64,000 nt of DNA from Lineus longissimus (taxonomy: Eukaryota > Nemertea > Pilidiophora > Heteronemertea > Lineidae), in contig NC_088309.1 in NCBI RefSeq assembly GCF_910592395.1, positions 16,928,599-16,992,598 on the forward strand, in the 5' to 3' direction. How positions within the stretch are numbered: the first letter of the stretch is position 1; each line of letters begins with the position of its first letter. Under the pieces are notes generated by a model that saw only the letters and a program-made list of their open reading frames with translations, was not told where the DNA came from and made no database searches. A program made the position numbers and the translations under genes. This document shows, piece after piece, positions 22,886 through 35,301 of this stretch.

Positions 22886-23782
22886 AAGAAAGCATCCACA
22901 GTAGACATAGAAAATTATAACCGTATGCTCGATGAACTGCTAGAAGTAATCATAATGCCAAATGCGGCCTGTCAATGTCGTGAGTACTTCTGTAAAGATC
23001 ACAAAAATGAGATTGAGTTATTACATGAACAACTACTCGAAGCTTGTTTAAAAGCTAGTCAGTTATGTATCCCACAGTTTGGGAATATGCCTAAGTCAGG
23101 TCATGTCCCCGGGTGGAATGAGAAAATAAAACACGGTAGGGAAACAGCAATTTTCTGGCACAACATCTGGAAAAGTATCGGATCACCCAGGCAAGGTGCG
23201 GTCGCGGATATTCGTAGAGCAACTCGGGCAAAATACCACTACGAAATTCGACGGCTTAAGAAAAATAACGATATCGAAGAGAGAAATCACTTAGCAGAAT
23301 CTCTCCTCGAAACCGATAGTAGGGCGTTTTGGTCAAGGGTTAATAAAATGAAAGGTAAAGCGTCAAGTTATGCTAACATAGTTGATGGTAAGACAGAAAA
23401 GGGTGATATCGCTAATATATTTGCTGATAAATACGACAAATTATATTCGAGTGTCTCATATCGTGAAGAGGAAATGAAAGTCCTCCTGGATGACATCGAT
23501 TCCCAAATTGTGAATCAACATCACCATGTAATGTGTGGTCATGATGATCACGTGGTCACAGTAGCTGAAGTCCGAAATGCAATTGGGCTACTTAACAAGG
23601 GGAAACATGGCGGCAATTACAAAATCTATACGGACCATTTTATTCATAGTAGTGACAAATTTAAAGAATGCCTAGCGAAATTATTCACGGCGATGTTAAC
23701 CCATGCATATGTACCACATGGTTTTAAGGAATCGACAATATTTCCTATCCCAAAAGATAAAAGAAAATCGCTGAAAGACTGA
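22886..23782 (+). pseudogene. LINE linker and N-terminal part of the reverse transcriptase
   Basis: Same phase as the endonuclease segment. It holds GWNEKIKHGRETAIFWHNIW, FWSRVNKMKG, GLLNKGKHGG and FPIPKDKRKSLKD, the usual linker and RT motif 0/1 order of LINE ORF2. It ends at a TGA. The conserved continuation (DNYRGI) is present just after but in another frame, so at least one indel has occurred. Confidence 0.8.
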
Positions 23783-23808
23783 CAACTATAGAGGGATTAC
23801 TCGGGACG

Positions 23809-24969
23809 GTGTTAGATCATGTTCTGATGTCAAAAAACGAAAAAGTGTTTTCATCCTGTGATTTACAATTCGGGTTTAAGAAGAAAATGTCCACGACTCA
23901 GTGTACTTTCGTTTATAATGAGACGATTCAGTATTATAGAAACAGAGGAAGTGGTATTTACTCCATGTTTTTAGATGCAAGTAAGGCATTTGATAGAGTG
24001 AATTACATCAAATTATTCAAGTTATTACTTAAAAAGGGATGCTGTCCTATCATAACTAGGTTGCTCGCTATCCTGTATACATACCAAACAGTCAATGTAT
24101 CTTGGAACGGTCACAGAAGTAGAAATTTTGGTGTGCGTAATGGTGTTAAGCAAGGAGGTGTTCTCTCCCCGATACTTTTTTGTATTTACACCGATGAACT
24201 GTTGTCAAGGTTAAAGGATTCTGGTTACGGATGCTATGTAGGAAATATATTTATGGGAGTATTTGCTTACGCTGATGATATAGTAATATTATCCCCAACT
24301 AGGCATTGGTTACGCATGCTCTTACAAATATGTTCGGTATTCTCAAAAGAATACCAGGTTATTTTCAATCCAACAAAAAGTCAACTAGTGTATTTAGGGG
24401 AAGGAGTAGAGAATCACCCCCCTTTTGCCTGGGAGGGTCATGTGATTAATGTCGTATCTTGGGCCACTCACCTTGGTCATATTGTTGGAGAGAATAGTGA
24501 TGGGAAAAACCTTGAAAATGCCATCAACGTTTTGTATTCGAGAGTAAATACTTTGGTTGCTCAATTTGGACATTGCCACTCAGTAACAAAATACAAGTTA
24601 TTCAAATCATTCGCAATGGCACTATATGGATGCGTGCTCTGGAATTTTACCCCCAGAAAACTTGATCGATTCTGCGTCGCCTGGAGGAAATGTGTCAGGA
24701 AATTATATAATGTGTCCTATTTGACACACTTTAATCTGCTCCCACTCATCTGTGAAGACCTACCCCCAGAACTGCAACTCCATACGCGCTTCTTAAAATT
24801 CATTGGTGGGATAGCAAGAAGCACTAACCCATTGCTAAGAATCGCCGGTCAGTTGGCCCTTAAGGGTAGTAATTCACAGGTCGCTAACAACATCAATACC
24901 GTGTGTGCAAAAGCGGGTGTTACAAAAAATGATGTTACACAGATTTCTATAAATAAAACTGTTTTTTAA
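23809..24969 (+). pseudogene. LINE reverse transcriptase core and C-terminal region
   Basis: RT motifs in order: LDASKAFDRVN (motif A, catalytic Asp), GVKQGGVLSPILFCIYTDEL (motif B), FAYADDIVILSP (motif C, YADD), NPTKSQLVYLG (motif D). These are followed by the thumb-like region with LYGCVLWNFTP and WRKCVRKLYN. The frame differs from the upstream segment. All catalytic residues in this piece are intact, so the copy is not very old. Confidence 0.88.
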
Positions 24970-25333
24970 AATGATGCAACAGTCATTCTAAGAGACAAGG
25001 GAAATGTCATCAGAGATATGATAAGTTCGAGAGACAATAGAGACCGCAATTTCTTTAATCTTGATGAGATTAATACTATATTAAATGATTTATGTGTAAA
25101 CTAAATTCTACAGACACCTGAGACTGAATAATTTGTTGATGGTCAATATAATATCTGTATAAACAAGTTCAATTGAGTATCACTGGTAATTAGTTGTGGC
25201 ATTCGCTGCCTGTTTCTAACTTGTTTTTAAAATGTTCTTCCATCTATTTATTTTTCTCACTGTACAATACAGCACTGCACTCTGTTGAATGTACTATTAT
25301 GTACGATTAAATAAATAAATGAAATGAATTGAA

Positions 25334-26098
25334 GCGTCAAAATCGTATGTGCAGTCATAAGGAATAAGCAGGATTTATTTTCAAAGGATGATGGCACACA
25401 CTTTTTTTCCAGTGCTCATTACAGTACTGTAAAGTCGTCCAAGTATCGTCAAATGATGCACTCCAACGCATGTGCTATTGCGTGACGACCCCTGGCCGAG
25501 TTTACACTAGATTAACTCTCCCTTAACGAGGCACGCCCTCTGCCTTCAGGACTACGTTCTCGACCAGAGTGACTGTTTATTGCACACAAAGCGATTGGTC
25601 GCGTGTGAATGTCCCAAGCAGACCCATGCAATGGGGTGAATAAGCCTTACATGTATTAGTATACAAGGCCTGTAGGCATTCATACGCCCTTAACAAGCGA
25701 TTTTCATATCATATCATGAATATTTGTATACTCTCGGCCCTTGTCAGAAGATCGCGGTATCAGATCAGTTCTTGAGAACATCACAAAACCACTGGCTTCT
25801 TTGATAAGAATCGGTAAGTGTATGGTGATTATAAGCTGGGTTGCCGATTTCTTAACATACCATAGTGCAAAACTGATTTCTTGAAGCCGTTACACGCGTG
25901 AAAAACATGTTCAAATCGCTAAGAATCGGTATAGCCTGGGTGGGTAACCTCCTACCGCCTTTTCTCGGATATCTTTCCATGTCAGAGCTTTTTGAACGAG
26001 TTATAGCACCTCCAAAATCTCCATTTTGCGTTAGGAGCCTAAAGCATCTTGTTTACAGTATACAAAATTAAATGTTGACACCTTAACATATTTTCCAG
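25334..26098 (+). promoter_or_regulatory. SLCO upstream region with probable non-coding first exon
   Basis: The SLCO start codon lies exactly at a splice acceptor (TTTTCCAG|ATG), so an upstream untranslated exon is required. A strong donor TCG|GTAAGT at 25813/25814 is the best candidate for its end. No TATA box stands out. Confidence 0.4.
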
Positions 26099-29000
26099 AT
26101 GGAAAACGAGACGTCAAACTCTGCCGCTTTTGAAAATTACGCCATTGCAGAGAACGGCGATGTGGGCAGCTATGGAACGAATCATGATGATGGCGCAACG
26201 GATGTTGACACGCAATGCGGCTATGGAGACTGTAAGCCCGCCTGCTTACAGAAGTGCCACAACACTAAGACAGCTTTGGTAGTTCTATCTATTTTCGCGA
26301 TTATCCAAGGTAAAAATTGTCATGTTAGAACCACAACCTATGCTTAATACTATGTGATGAATTCTTGAAAGGCGTCTTCTATGCCAGCATTGGAGTTCAT
26401 TATCTAGATTCTAGATTCACTCGTTACTTATGGCGAACTTATGAAACCTTTTTTCTAAAATGTGGTTTGTTTCTACTAGGGTTTGTCGTAAATGGGATCA
26501 ACAACTCAAACACGACCTCCATGGAAAGGAGATTTGGCTTCTCGAGTCTTGAGGTCAGTTTTATATCGGCTTCCTACGATATCTCCGCCGGGCTTTTCGT
26601 TATACCCATTGGATACTATGGCCGACTGGGTCACAAGCCGCGGTGGCTGGCCACCGCCTGTCTGATTATGGGGGTCGGATCCTGCGTGATGTTCCTACCA
26701 CATTTTATAACCGGCCCGTACGAATTCAGTCAGGATGCTGGGAATCTGTGTTCAGGTGCGTAGAATGATACTTTCATTTCCTTCGGCCGACTTAGAAAGC
26801 TTAAATCGTTGCTTACCGTATTGTACTACCGATAATTCTTAGCTAAGAAACCACCCATGAGAAAGACCGTCTTACCCAAAGTTGATAGTTATTATATTTG
26901 GGTCAAACTACATAGAATGGGTGATATACCACCGAGCGGTACACTCCGGACGCAGGGGACCGGCCTCGTTCCTCTCCTTAACCAAATAAGGATGACGCGA
27001 TGGGCTGCCCATGGAGTCTATACACAGCGGCAGGTAATGAAACGCACCTGCCGTTGCACTACAGAAGTTTCTTTTAAGCATGTGCATGATTGTATTCCAC
27101 CTGATGTTCCATGACGACCGCTAACCATTCGAATTTAGGAAGCCACCTGTTGACAAATAAGAGAACTGATCCTGCCAAAACTTGTCGTATCTTCACAGTT
27201 ATCGTTTTTTGGTACGAGTTTCTCGAGGTCTCTTTCAGGGAACAGCACGCTATGTTCTACAAGGACCGACATACCCGGCGGGATGTATCTCCATCTTGCC
27301 ATATTAGTCACAGGGCAGTTCCTTCACGGTATAGGTGGCACCACTCTTTACACACTTGGAATAATCTGGTTGGACGACAACGTGAAGCTGCATCAGTTAC
27401 CGCTGTATGTCGGTAAGTTTCAGGGGGTGTATCGTTATGACGTCAGGGCCGAACATTTCATAAAAGCGAGAGTATTTCCAAACGCATACAGATTCCGTCA
27501 CATTCCACGAAACCAGTCATGCGGATTTTGAACCGGGAAATTTTCGATTCAGCGTACGAACTTCCGCAGCGTTAGTCGCGCCTCCTTCTCCTTACATTTC
27601 CCCTTCTTTTTAATCGGTCTAGAAACCTCCCTTGCAGGAAAATATCAGTTCCACTTTATATATTTTGCTTTTGCTAGGTATAATGGAAGGGTGTTCTGCT
27701 CTTGGGCCAGCCATTGGATTTGTACTGGGAGGACTGTTCCTTGATTTCTATGTCGACTTTGACATTATTGATACGAACAAGTAAGTAGATGAAAACATGC
27801 ATCTCTACAAGGTCATTACGATTGACTATTGACAGAGACGGGGGGGGGGATACCAACTTCCACGGATCTAACCTAAGATTGTCAGAGCTCACGTCAGTTC
27901 CCAGCAGTGACATTCCCGCTGAAGAAGGATCACTATAGTGCTTCGAACAAAGTTTGGTGTTCTATTCAAATATGGACAGGCTATATGAATAAACTGAGAC
28001 GTGATTGAAAGATCGAGCCTTTTAATTGTAAGGTAAAATTGGCTTTGGTGGGTGAACTAAGCCTTGACATTATTCTCTGTTTACACTCGAGATTTGTAAA
28101 TGACACAATATAGGAGGCTCTAAACGTACTCAATTTTACCATACTCTTTTGTTTCAGATTGACCCTGGCAAATACCGACCCGCGCTGGGTGGGTGCTTGG
28201 TGGACAGGGTTCATGCTGTCGGGAATCCTAGCAATACTATGCAGCCATTATTCTCTGTTTACACTCCAGATTTGTAAATGACACAATATAGGAGGCTCTA
28301 AACGTACTCAATTTTACCATACTCTTTTGTTTCAGATTGACCCTGGCAAATACCGACCCGCGCTGGGTGGGTGCTTGGTGGATAGGGTTCATGCTGTCGG
28401 GAATCCTAGCAATTCTATGCAGCCTTGTCGTCTACTGCTTTGGATGGGAGATGCCAGGTAATTTACTTCACCCGAGTAATAAGATTGCGCCTCTGACTCA
28501 AGCTAACTGAAAGGTTGCAGGTTTTACTGAAGGTCAGCTGCCCACAGTAGCAGTTGTTTTTGTTGTTACGTTCGAATTCTCACTGGCGGTAAATATCTGT
28601 CGCCACAAAAACTTCAAGGTATGAGGTAACTTATTGAGGCAAAACACCTTTGAGTGATTAACACAATAGTTTGATTTAAAACATGCGGAAGAGACAGTGT
28701 TACAAGCCTGATGGCGACAGAGGTTCAATAGTATGTTTGCAGGTAAAAAAGCTTGTTGCAATGCACCAAAATCCGTAAGGTTACTGCGTTCTCATTCAGT
28801 TCTGTTTTCGAGATCAGTTGTCCTGATGATGATGCCCATGCCAGAATGTCGAACGCATACTTAGCTAAAAAATACGATACGTCTAGATTATGAGATTTAA
28901 AACGATTCATAAATGAGAACAAAAACCTTTTTGACTTTCAGAAGCAGCAGAGAATCGCAAAGGAAGAATCTCCCAGGTGCACAATGATGGAAGCGAGAAA

Positions 29001-32000
29001 CTCGCCATGAAACCAGGGTTTGGCATGACATTGAAAGACCTCCCGAAGTGCACCTGGTTACTGCTGAAGAACCCCACCTTCATGCTGTTGAACTTAGCAG
29101 GGATAACGGCCATGCTACTCGTCATGGCGTATGCTACGTTCATGCCAAAGTTTGTACAGAACCAGTTTCAGCAGACGGCGTCTTGGTCGGCCCTTCTGAC
29201 GGGTAAGTTTTAAATTTGTTGCAACAAGTCCAAATCAAACCTCGACCCACTGACAAATGATCATAAATTCTTGTACAGTCGACAGGCAAGTACACATGTA
29301 TTGATATCAAGCTTCCGGTCTTGTTCATTACCAGCTATTGCTTTGAATAGAGGGAGACTCCATCATTCCTATTGTTTGAGATTGGAAAGGTGTGAATTAA
29401 TCTGGCAATTAGCCTCCTGTGCATTGGTGCATACAAACACTAAAATGTTTGGTTTTTGCTGATTTAGGGTCAAATAAATCAGCCAAAAGTTTTGAAAGCT
29501 TCACAAATGATTGTTGCAAGGAAGTACTTTATGATAGTTTGCGAAATTTTGATTAATTCTAGGTGAAAGGAATATTTTTCGCATATTTGTTGGGAAAAAA
29601 ATTGAAAATCCTCCAATTTTCAACCCCCCTGGACACTATGAATTTTTCTCCAATAAAGCTGAAATCTTGGGAATATAATCCTAAGAGTTATATCAACCAC
29701 GTCTGAAGTCGGGAGTTTGTATCAAATGTATAGTTTCGGAGCTAGCGCAGCTAGAAAAGCCCCCAAAACCCACTTTCTCAGGAATTTACACTACGGGCTA
29801 CGAGTGAAGCATTACAGATTTACCAAAATTTTCAACCTATAGATGGACACATCGAATTTCCATCCAAATCACTCCAAATTTTGCCAGTAAATACCTAGAC
29901 ATATATAGAATTGTGTCAGAAGTCGGGAGTTGGGATTATTTTAACACCCCGCCCAAAAAGCCAACTTTATTAATATTTCCTATGCATTTTCCATTAGGCT
30001 TGCCAGGACCAATTAAGCAGGTGCACTAATTGGCTTAATTGGCTAGGCCCGCAATAGCTGGTAATGTGGCCAATCAGGATATCTCAATCCTGCTTCATGT
30101 GAAGACAGTTTTACGAATGGAACTAATCAGAATTCCTTGACAACATCCGTAGATCTTCCACGATAAAACAGGTAACGTTCGTGACCTTTTTCACATTCTG
30201 CACAATTCTACTTGTAGGTTTCGTGGCAATTCCCGGCATCGCGGGCGGACAGCTGATGGGGGGCATCATTCCCGCCAAAATGAAGCTGAAGGTCCGTGGC
30301 ATGATAATACTCTCCGTAGTCTCCTTCGCCATCTGTCTCCTGCCAATGCCCGTGTTTTTTGCTAGATGTTCGCCTACCAGTTCAGCGGGGATAAATGCTT
30401 TCTATGGCAACAGGTAATTCTCTCTGATTTGGCAGCCATCTTGGACACCATTTTGAATCGGTCAGTTTTTTAAAGGGTGTCAACGAAAAATTTCCTGAGG
30501 AAAATTCACCCAGACCCCAACTGATAGCGTAAGTTGTTCTGGGACCTACGTCATTTGCGAGAACCCGTCAGGCGCTTATCCATCCCCAACTTGACCTCCG
30601 TGGGTTTAATTCAAGGAAGTGGCTATTTGGCAAGCACATGCTTGCTGCGCAGCAATTATTTTTAACTTGGGATGCAAGCATGCTTGCCGTCTAAAGTGAA
30701 GATCTAATCACAAGGTAGTAAGCAGAATACGCCCCTCTAATGAATATTAATTGGCATTTTCCACCGACCTTGTGTATTTCTGGACAAAAATACACAAAGT
30801 CCTCTCCTGATACTCTTTTAGAGCTATGTATGATCGATAAGTGGCACCTAACTGCAGTTTTGAGCCGACATTCACCGCTTCCACACATCAGTACCCGCCA
30901 TTGTTTACTCGGTGTGGCGCATAAATTAGGAGAGTCATGAATATTTATATAATTAATGATCCAGTGACAAAAATAACGGACTGCGTAGCAAGCATGTGCT
31001 TGCCAAATAGCCAATTCCAATTAATATTCATTAGAGGGGCGTATTCTGCTTGCTTTCTTGTGACTAGATCTTCACTTAAGACGGCAAGCATGCTTGCCAC
31101 CCAAGTTAAAAATAAGGCCGGGTCTATTTGGCAAGCCGCTCGCCGAACAGGCATCTTTTTTTGTCCTGGTTGGAGAGCCGCTTGCCAAACAGCAAGCATG
31201 CTTGCCAAATATCCCTTGCTTTAGTTCAATGTCATTCTTCTTTTCCTCAGTACCATCCCACTCCCAGAAGGGAATGTAAACTTGACAGCCCCGTGCAATT
31301 CTGGCTGCGACTGCTCAACCAAAACGCGGGAACCAATCTGTGGAGCTGATGGTGTAGAGTATTTCTCAGGGTGCTATGCTGGTTGCGGTGGGATAAGCTA
31401 CACTGGCACAGGGGACGCTCAAACTAAGGTAGGACAGAGGTTTCGCAAGTTCACGATTACATTTAATTTTATTGTGTTCTGATTCAAATTCACCACTCGG
31501 CCATTTTATTTCAGAATTTCACCAACTGTGCGTGCATTGCACAAAACGTAGCAAGGAAGGTAGCTTCTACGAGAGCCGAGCAAGGTCGCTGTCCGACTAA
31601 CTGTGATTATCTCATTCCATTTCTATTGCTGATGTTTATCATATCATTTGCCATGATATTGCCGCTGACGCCGTTAGTTACTGTCACTTTAAGGTAGGTA
31701 ACTCGGATGTGATTTCGCGCATCCCTTCCGCTTACCAATGTATGTCTTTGCTCATTGATATCAGCCGCGTCAACACCCCTGGCCAAGGTGTGGAAGCGAC
31801 ACTGATAAAAGTCTCGCCGTACTATATTATAGATTTCCCCGTGGCACTACCAGAGGTGGCAAAATGGAATCGCGCCTGTTGTCTTTAATAACGCCCCCTT
31901 TCATGGTACATGTACATGATTTTCAACTTGTTCTTTTACAGGGTGGTTCCAGAAAATCTCCGTGGATATGCTCTTGCCGTGCAATGGGTTTTCATGAGAT

Positions 32001-32717
32001 TTTTTGGTGAGTTCTCTTTAAAGTTAATTGTGCACACACAGAACGAGGAAACGACGTTGAGCCCTTGCCTCAAGAACGTTGTTTGCCGCCTAGTCGGGTA
32101 GTCGTCGGACCACGCTAGTGCAAATCGCAGGAGACTCTTCGGGCGCAAAGAAATTCAAATTACAAAATGTAGCTGATTTCTTGGAGATGTGCGAGCCAAT
32201 CGATTGCCTTTTGATTTTGCGGCTTGTCAGCGGTGTCAACACTTGGCAATTTTGCCAAACGCTTCTCCGTTTAGATCCTCATTCGTTTAGACAATTGTAA
32301 TGAATTTTAACTGGTTTTATTTCAGGCAGTTTTCCCGGCCCAATTATCTTCGGGTTGGTGTTGGACAGCTCCTGTATCGTCTGGCAAGACCGCTGCGGCG
32401 AGCGCGGATCATGCTGGTATTACGACAGCTTCAGAATGGGGTGGACCGTCTTCGCATTCTCCATAGCGACGGGGATAGCAAGTTTGATATTCATGGCCTT
32501 GGCAGTGTATGCTTACAAACCTCCGCCTGGTGAGCAGGACGGCGTGATGATTGAGTCCTCGTCACAATCCAAGAAAACAGGGATGGAAATCGGGGATGAC
32601 GCACAAACTTTTGACAATGACATGAAGGACACTGATTTTGTGAATAATTCTGAAAAAGGTGATGACAGTAGCGTGAAGGGAGAGGACAATATGGTATTTT
32701 CGTCAACGAGTCTTTGA
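26099..32717 (+). CDS. Solute carrier organic anion transporter (SLCO/OATP family)
   Basis: Eleven phase-consistent exons: 26099-26309, 26480-26755, 27239-27412, 27678-27780, 28336-28457, 28942-29202, 30218-30413, 31251-31428, 31515-31693, 31942-32006, 32326-32717, giving 718 aa, normal for OATPs. Known: these 12-TM plasma-membrane proteins carry bulky organic anions (steroid and thyroid hormone conjugates, eicosanoids, toxins). Seen: an acidic cytoplasmic N-terminus, GQFLHGIGGTTLYTLG (about residue 185), the family signature DPRWVGAWWIGF (about 261), a Kazal-like Cys-rich loop with PICGADGVEYFSGC (about 475) joined to CACIAQN...[15 protein letters not shown] (about 589), and a hydrophilic acidic C-terminal tail. 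The start is the ATG at the acceptor. Sub-family and substrate cannot be told. Its last exons are copied three more times downstream as pseudogenes. Confidence 0.93.
28068..28245 (+). repeat. Truncated tandem duplicate of SLCO exon 5
   Basis: A 178-bp segment holding the end of intron 4 and the first two thirds of exon 5 is repeated immediately downstream (28246 on). The first copy has the acceptor (exon-like from 28158) and the signature DPRWVGAWW but runs into the second copy's intron sequence and a stop, with no donor. Only the second copy (28336-28457) can join exon 6. The two copies differ in WWTGF against WWIGF. Confidence 0.88.
29203..30217 (+). other. SLCO intron 6, no gene
   Basis: A 1-kb intron. 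It holds a diverged repetitive passage around 29560-29960 (two near-copies of a phrase with GTCTGAAGTCGGGAGTT / GTCAGAAGTCGGGAGTT), probably an old transposable element. No coding potential was recognised. Confidence 0.5.
30615..31224. mobile_element. 610-bp palindrome-rich insertion in SLCO intron 7
   Basis: Absent from the matching sites in units 2, 3 and 4, and flanked by TTCAA at 30610-30614 and 31225-31229, a likely 5-bp target duplication. It contains inverted arms of about 95 bp (30661-30754 against 31018-31110) and three copies of the palindrome GCAAGCATGCTTGC. There is no coding capacity. I infer a non-autonomous DNA element that inserted after the unit duplicated, or was lost from the other units. 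Confidence 0.75.
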
Positions 32718-33083
32718 TGATTAGATGTTCTCCACAAAACGATGTTGGTTATCGTTCGCTTTCAATCCGTCTACTCAATCCACTGTATACTCTAAAGCTG
32801 GTCGACACGATCAACATGGCACATGTACGCCTCGGCCTACAAGTGATGGCAACTTGTTTATGACCACGTCATTGATTATAATGGCCTATACGCCGTTTAT
32901 AAAAATTTGTACTTGAGTTTGAAACTTTCTAATCGTGTAAATATGTATCAAATATAAATTTCAGTATTGCCGATGTGAAGACAGATATGCAAATACTACG
33001 AATACAAAATTTCAGCAAATTCGTTCGAATAATAACTGCACTATACGGCATTGTGTAGATCTGAATTTCTATCATTTTCTGGA

Positions 33084-34211
33084 CTACCGGTCATTAAAAA
33101 CGGCGTAAACCCCCAGTAAGATGACGGTGTTGGCATTGTCTTGGAGGTCTACCGAATCCCCGGGACAATCTGTAAAATCTGCATCAATAATCTTGGAGTT
33201 TTCTGGTATGAGACATTCAAAGAGGATTTGAATTGAATCATGCGGACATGGTGGTAGTGGATAGGAGTGTTGCGGCAAAGTTGTTTGTTTCCATGTTGAA
33301 GTAACCACTGGCACTGGTGTTGGTTTTCTTCGGCTCTCTGCCTGCTTCAATGACAATGCCGGAGGAAGTTCGTCAAATGCCGACTCCTGCATTACATTAC
33401 TGAGGCTAGTCGGCCTGGTATCAATAGACGATTTAGAACTACTCAAGTGACACCATTTCAGGTATAGGGACTTTGGGAGGTGACACCATCGCTGGTACAC
33501 TGACTTGGGGAGGGGACACTGTCTTGGGTTCAGGCATAATTAATGGAGGTGGTGCTGTCCTTGGCCCAACGACTGTTGGAGGTATACACCATCTTTGGTA
33601 CATGGACTGGAGGGTGACACTGTCTCTGGTACAGAGACTTTGTCCTTGGTCCAGGGACTGATGGACTTTTCACTGTCTCTGGACCCAGGATTAGATGAGG
33701 GGACATTGTCTCTGATCAAGGGACTTGAGGAGGGGATACTGTCCTGGGTCCAGGTATCATTAATGGATGTGACGCTGTTCTTGGTCCAGGGACTGATGAA
33801 GGTGACACCATTTCTGGTAGAGGGAATTGGGGAGATGACACCATCACTGGTACACTGCCTTCGGGGGGGGACACTGCCCTTGCTCCAGGTATTAATAATG
33901 GAGGTGATGCTGTCCTTGGTCCATCGACTGATGGAGGTTACACCATCTCCGGTATAGGGACTTTGGTCAAAGACACTGTCCTGGGTCAAGGAATTATTAT
34001 TGGTGTTGACGCTGCCCTTGGCCCAACGACACCATCTTCGGTACAGGGACTTGCGGAGGGGACACTGTCTCTTGTAGAGGAACTTGGGAGTGGACAGTCT
34101 CTGAATTGATCGATATACTCTAAAGTCGGAAGTCACCCACGCACGAAGTTCGCGGGCAGTAGCTTTAGTGATTACCAAACATGCCACAAATGTTAAACAA
34201 ACGACAACAGG
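33084..34211 (-). pseudogene. Hypothetical repeat protein frame with hydrophobic N-terminus (unit 1)
   Basis: Read on the minus strand from an acceptor-like AG at 34213-34212: a hydrophobic start (VVVCLTFVACLVIT), a basic linker (FRVYRSIQRLSTPKF), a 12-residue repeat block, and a C-terminal part (SRRKPTPVPVVTSTWKQTT, ECLIPENSKIIDADFTDCP, NTVILLGVYAVFN) ending at 33084. One frame runs through all of it with a single TAA at 33542-33540. The C-terminal part is similar in unit 2 and, truncated, in unit 4, but the repeat block is frame-broken there. It could be a decaying secreted or membrane gene, or non-coding. No family recognised. Confidence 0.35.
33450..34090. repeat. 36-bp minisatellite, unit 1 copy (about 17 repeats)
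   Basis: Diverged 36-bp units around GGAGGTGACGCTGTCC and TTGGTCCAGG. The 36-bp period means each repeat is 12 codons, so every frame reads as a 12-residue repeat; on the minus strand one frame is proline-rich (PGPRTVSPP). Confidence 0.88.
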
Positions 34212-34399
34212 CTATGATTGAGATTACATCGGCTCACAGGTGAGTCAAAAAAAGAGATACATACTGCCTGGGTTTCTTCTTCCATTCTCATTTGATCCTC
34301 TTTAATATTCTTATGCTTTCCAATCAATTTAGCCACTGAAGTTCTAATTATTTGAAATATCTTATTACTGAGGCCAACTGTCTCTTTTCTAAAAAACAA

Positions 34400-34598
34400 T
34401 AGCATTGTCTTTGCGCAATCGGGCAAGTGAAAATACACTGGAAATTCTTCCCATTCTCCGGACCCACCCTCATTTCTGTATATTTTCTTGAAGCAGTCTG
34501 CCAGGGAGCTACATCTGTTGGGATCACCCGCACCTCGTTGAATCTGAAACCTTGTCTTTATCAGATCCAAGGATGTATCAACGATACCTCCACAAAGC
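34400..34598 (-). pseudogene. Orphan mitochondrial-carrier exon, SLC25A21-like (unit 1, frameshifted)
   Basis: Exon-like block from GTTTCAG|GC (34598) to a GT donor near 34467, reading KTRFQIQRGAGDPNRC and LADCFKKIYRNEG. This matches the first repeat of the 2-oxodicarboxylate carrier (SLC25A21), where PLDxxKTRFQIQ is the carrier signature. One base is missing before the Asp of the motif compared with units 2 and 4, breaking the frame. Known: the family exchanges C5-C7 oxodicarboxylates across the inner mitochondrial membrane. No other carrier exon lies nearby, so it is a stray fragment. Confidence 0.7.
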
Positions 34599-35028
34599 CT
34601 GAAACAAAGTCCACTTGTTATACCCACTGAGATGAGCCAAACTTGGGGTGGTCCACCAGCTAAAAGGGTCAATGAGTTTCAGTGAGATGGCCGGATTAGC
34701 TTGTACATGTCCATTTAATAGTACTAGAAGAAATGTACGACAAGCAAGTGAATGTTGTCAAAACAAATCTATTTTTCAATCAAGGTCAAATCTTTTTTGT
34801 AATATATATTTTTATTGAGGAACAAATATCAAGATAGACAAATTACATGAAACAGATATTACAAATACAGTATACATACGGGTATTTTTCAGAACACACT
34901 TTACCATTCACCTTTTTTAAATTCTTAATTTTTTCAAAAGATGTTCCCCCATTTGGTTTTTAGCTTTTCCGGTAGTGTATATTGTTCTTGTATTTGGCCT
35001 CGATCATCGATTTAGATGTCGCCGGTCA

Positions 35029-35034
35029 TTTATT
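35029..35034 (-). promoter_or_regulatory. Candidate polyadenylation signal of C4-like copy 1
   Basis: AATAAA on the minus strand about 270 bp after the stop codon. It is also present at the equivalent place in copies 2 (43717-43722) and 3 (about 55728-55733). Confidence 0.45.
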
Positions 35035-35301
35035 TCGCTAGATGATATCACATTCGACTATTTAAGACGAGAGTCAGAGCCAAGATAATGTCCCCATGGT
35101 CATTAAAATGTCACATCCAGGTAGTGTGGTTGACACAACTGCAAATGTTTCAAGATAGATGAAAGTGTTGGCCACTTATTAGTGAGGTAAAGACTGGAGA
35201 GACGCATCAGCACTAGTTTACATCGTTCGTGATGAAACCATTATTAAAATGTCACATTTTGAGTCTCGTGCATTGAGTCTCGTATAACGCCACCTCTCCC
35301 G

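Larger units (their letters stand above)
22058..25333 (+). mobile_element. LINE-type non-LTR retrotransposon, 5'-truncated and mutated
   Basis: An ORF2-like region encodes an apurinic-type endonuclease followed by a reverse transcriptase. It ends in a short non-coding 3' tail closing with ATTAAATAAATAAATGAAAT repeats at about 25305-25333. No ORF1 is visible upstream. The ORF is broken by one in-frame TGA (22883-22885) and by a frame change near 23780-23810. The EN-RT order and tandem-repeat tail suit CR1/L2/Jockey-like clades; the clade cannot be fixed by eye. It sits between the protease relic and the SLCO gene, in the same orientation as both. Confidence 0.85.

Noticed and set aside
33595-33957. 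Plus-strand leucine-rich repeat-like protein (LVQGLMDV...)
   Set aside because: The regular 12-residue pattern is only the 36-bp minisatellite read in another frame.
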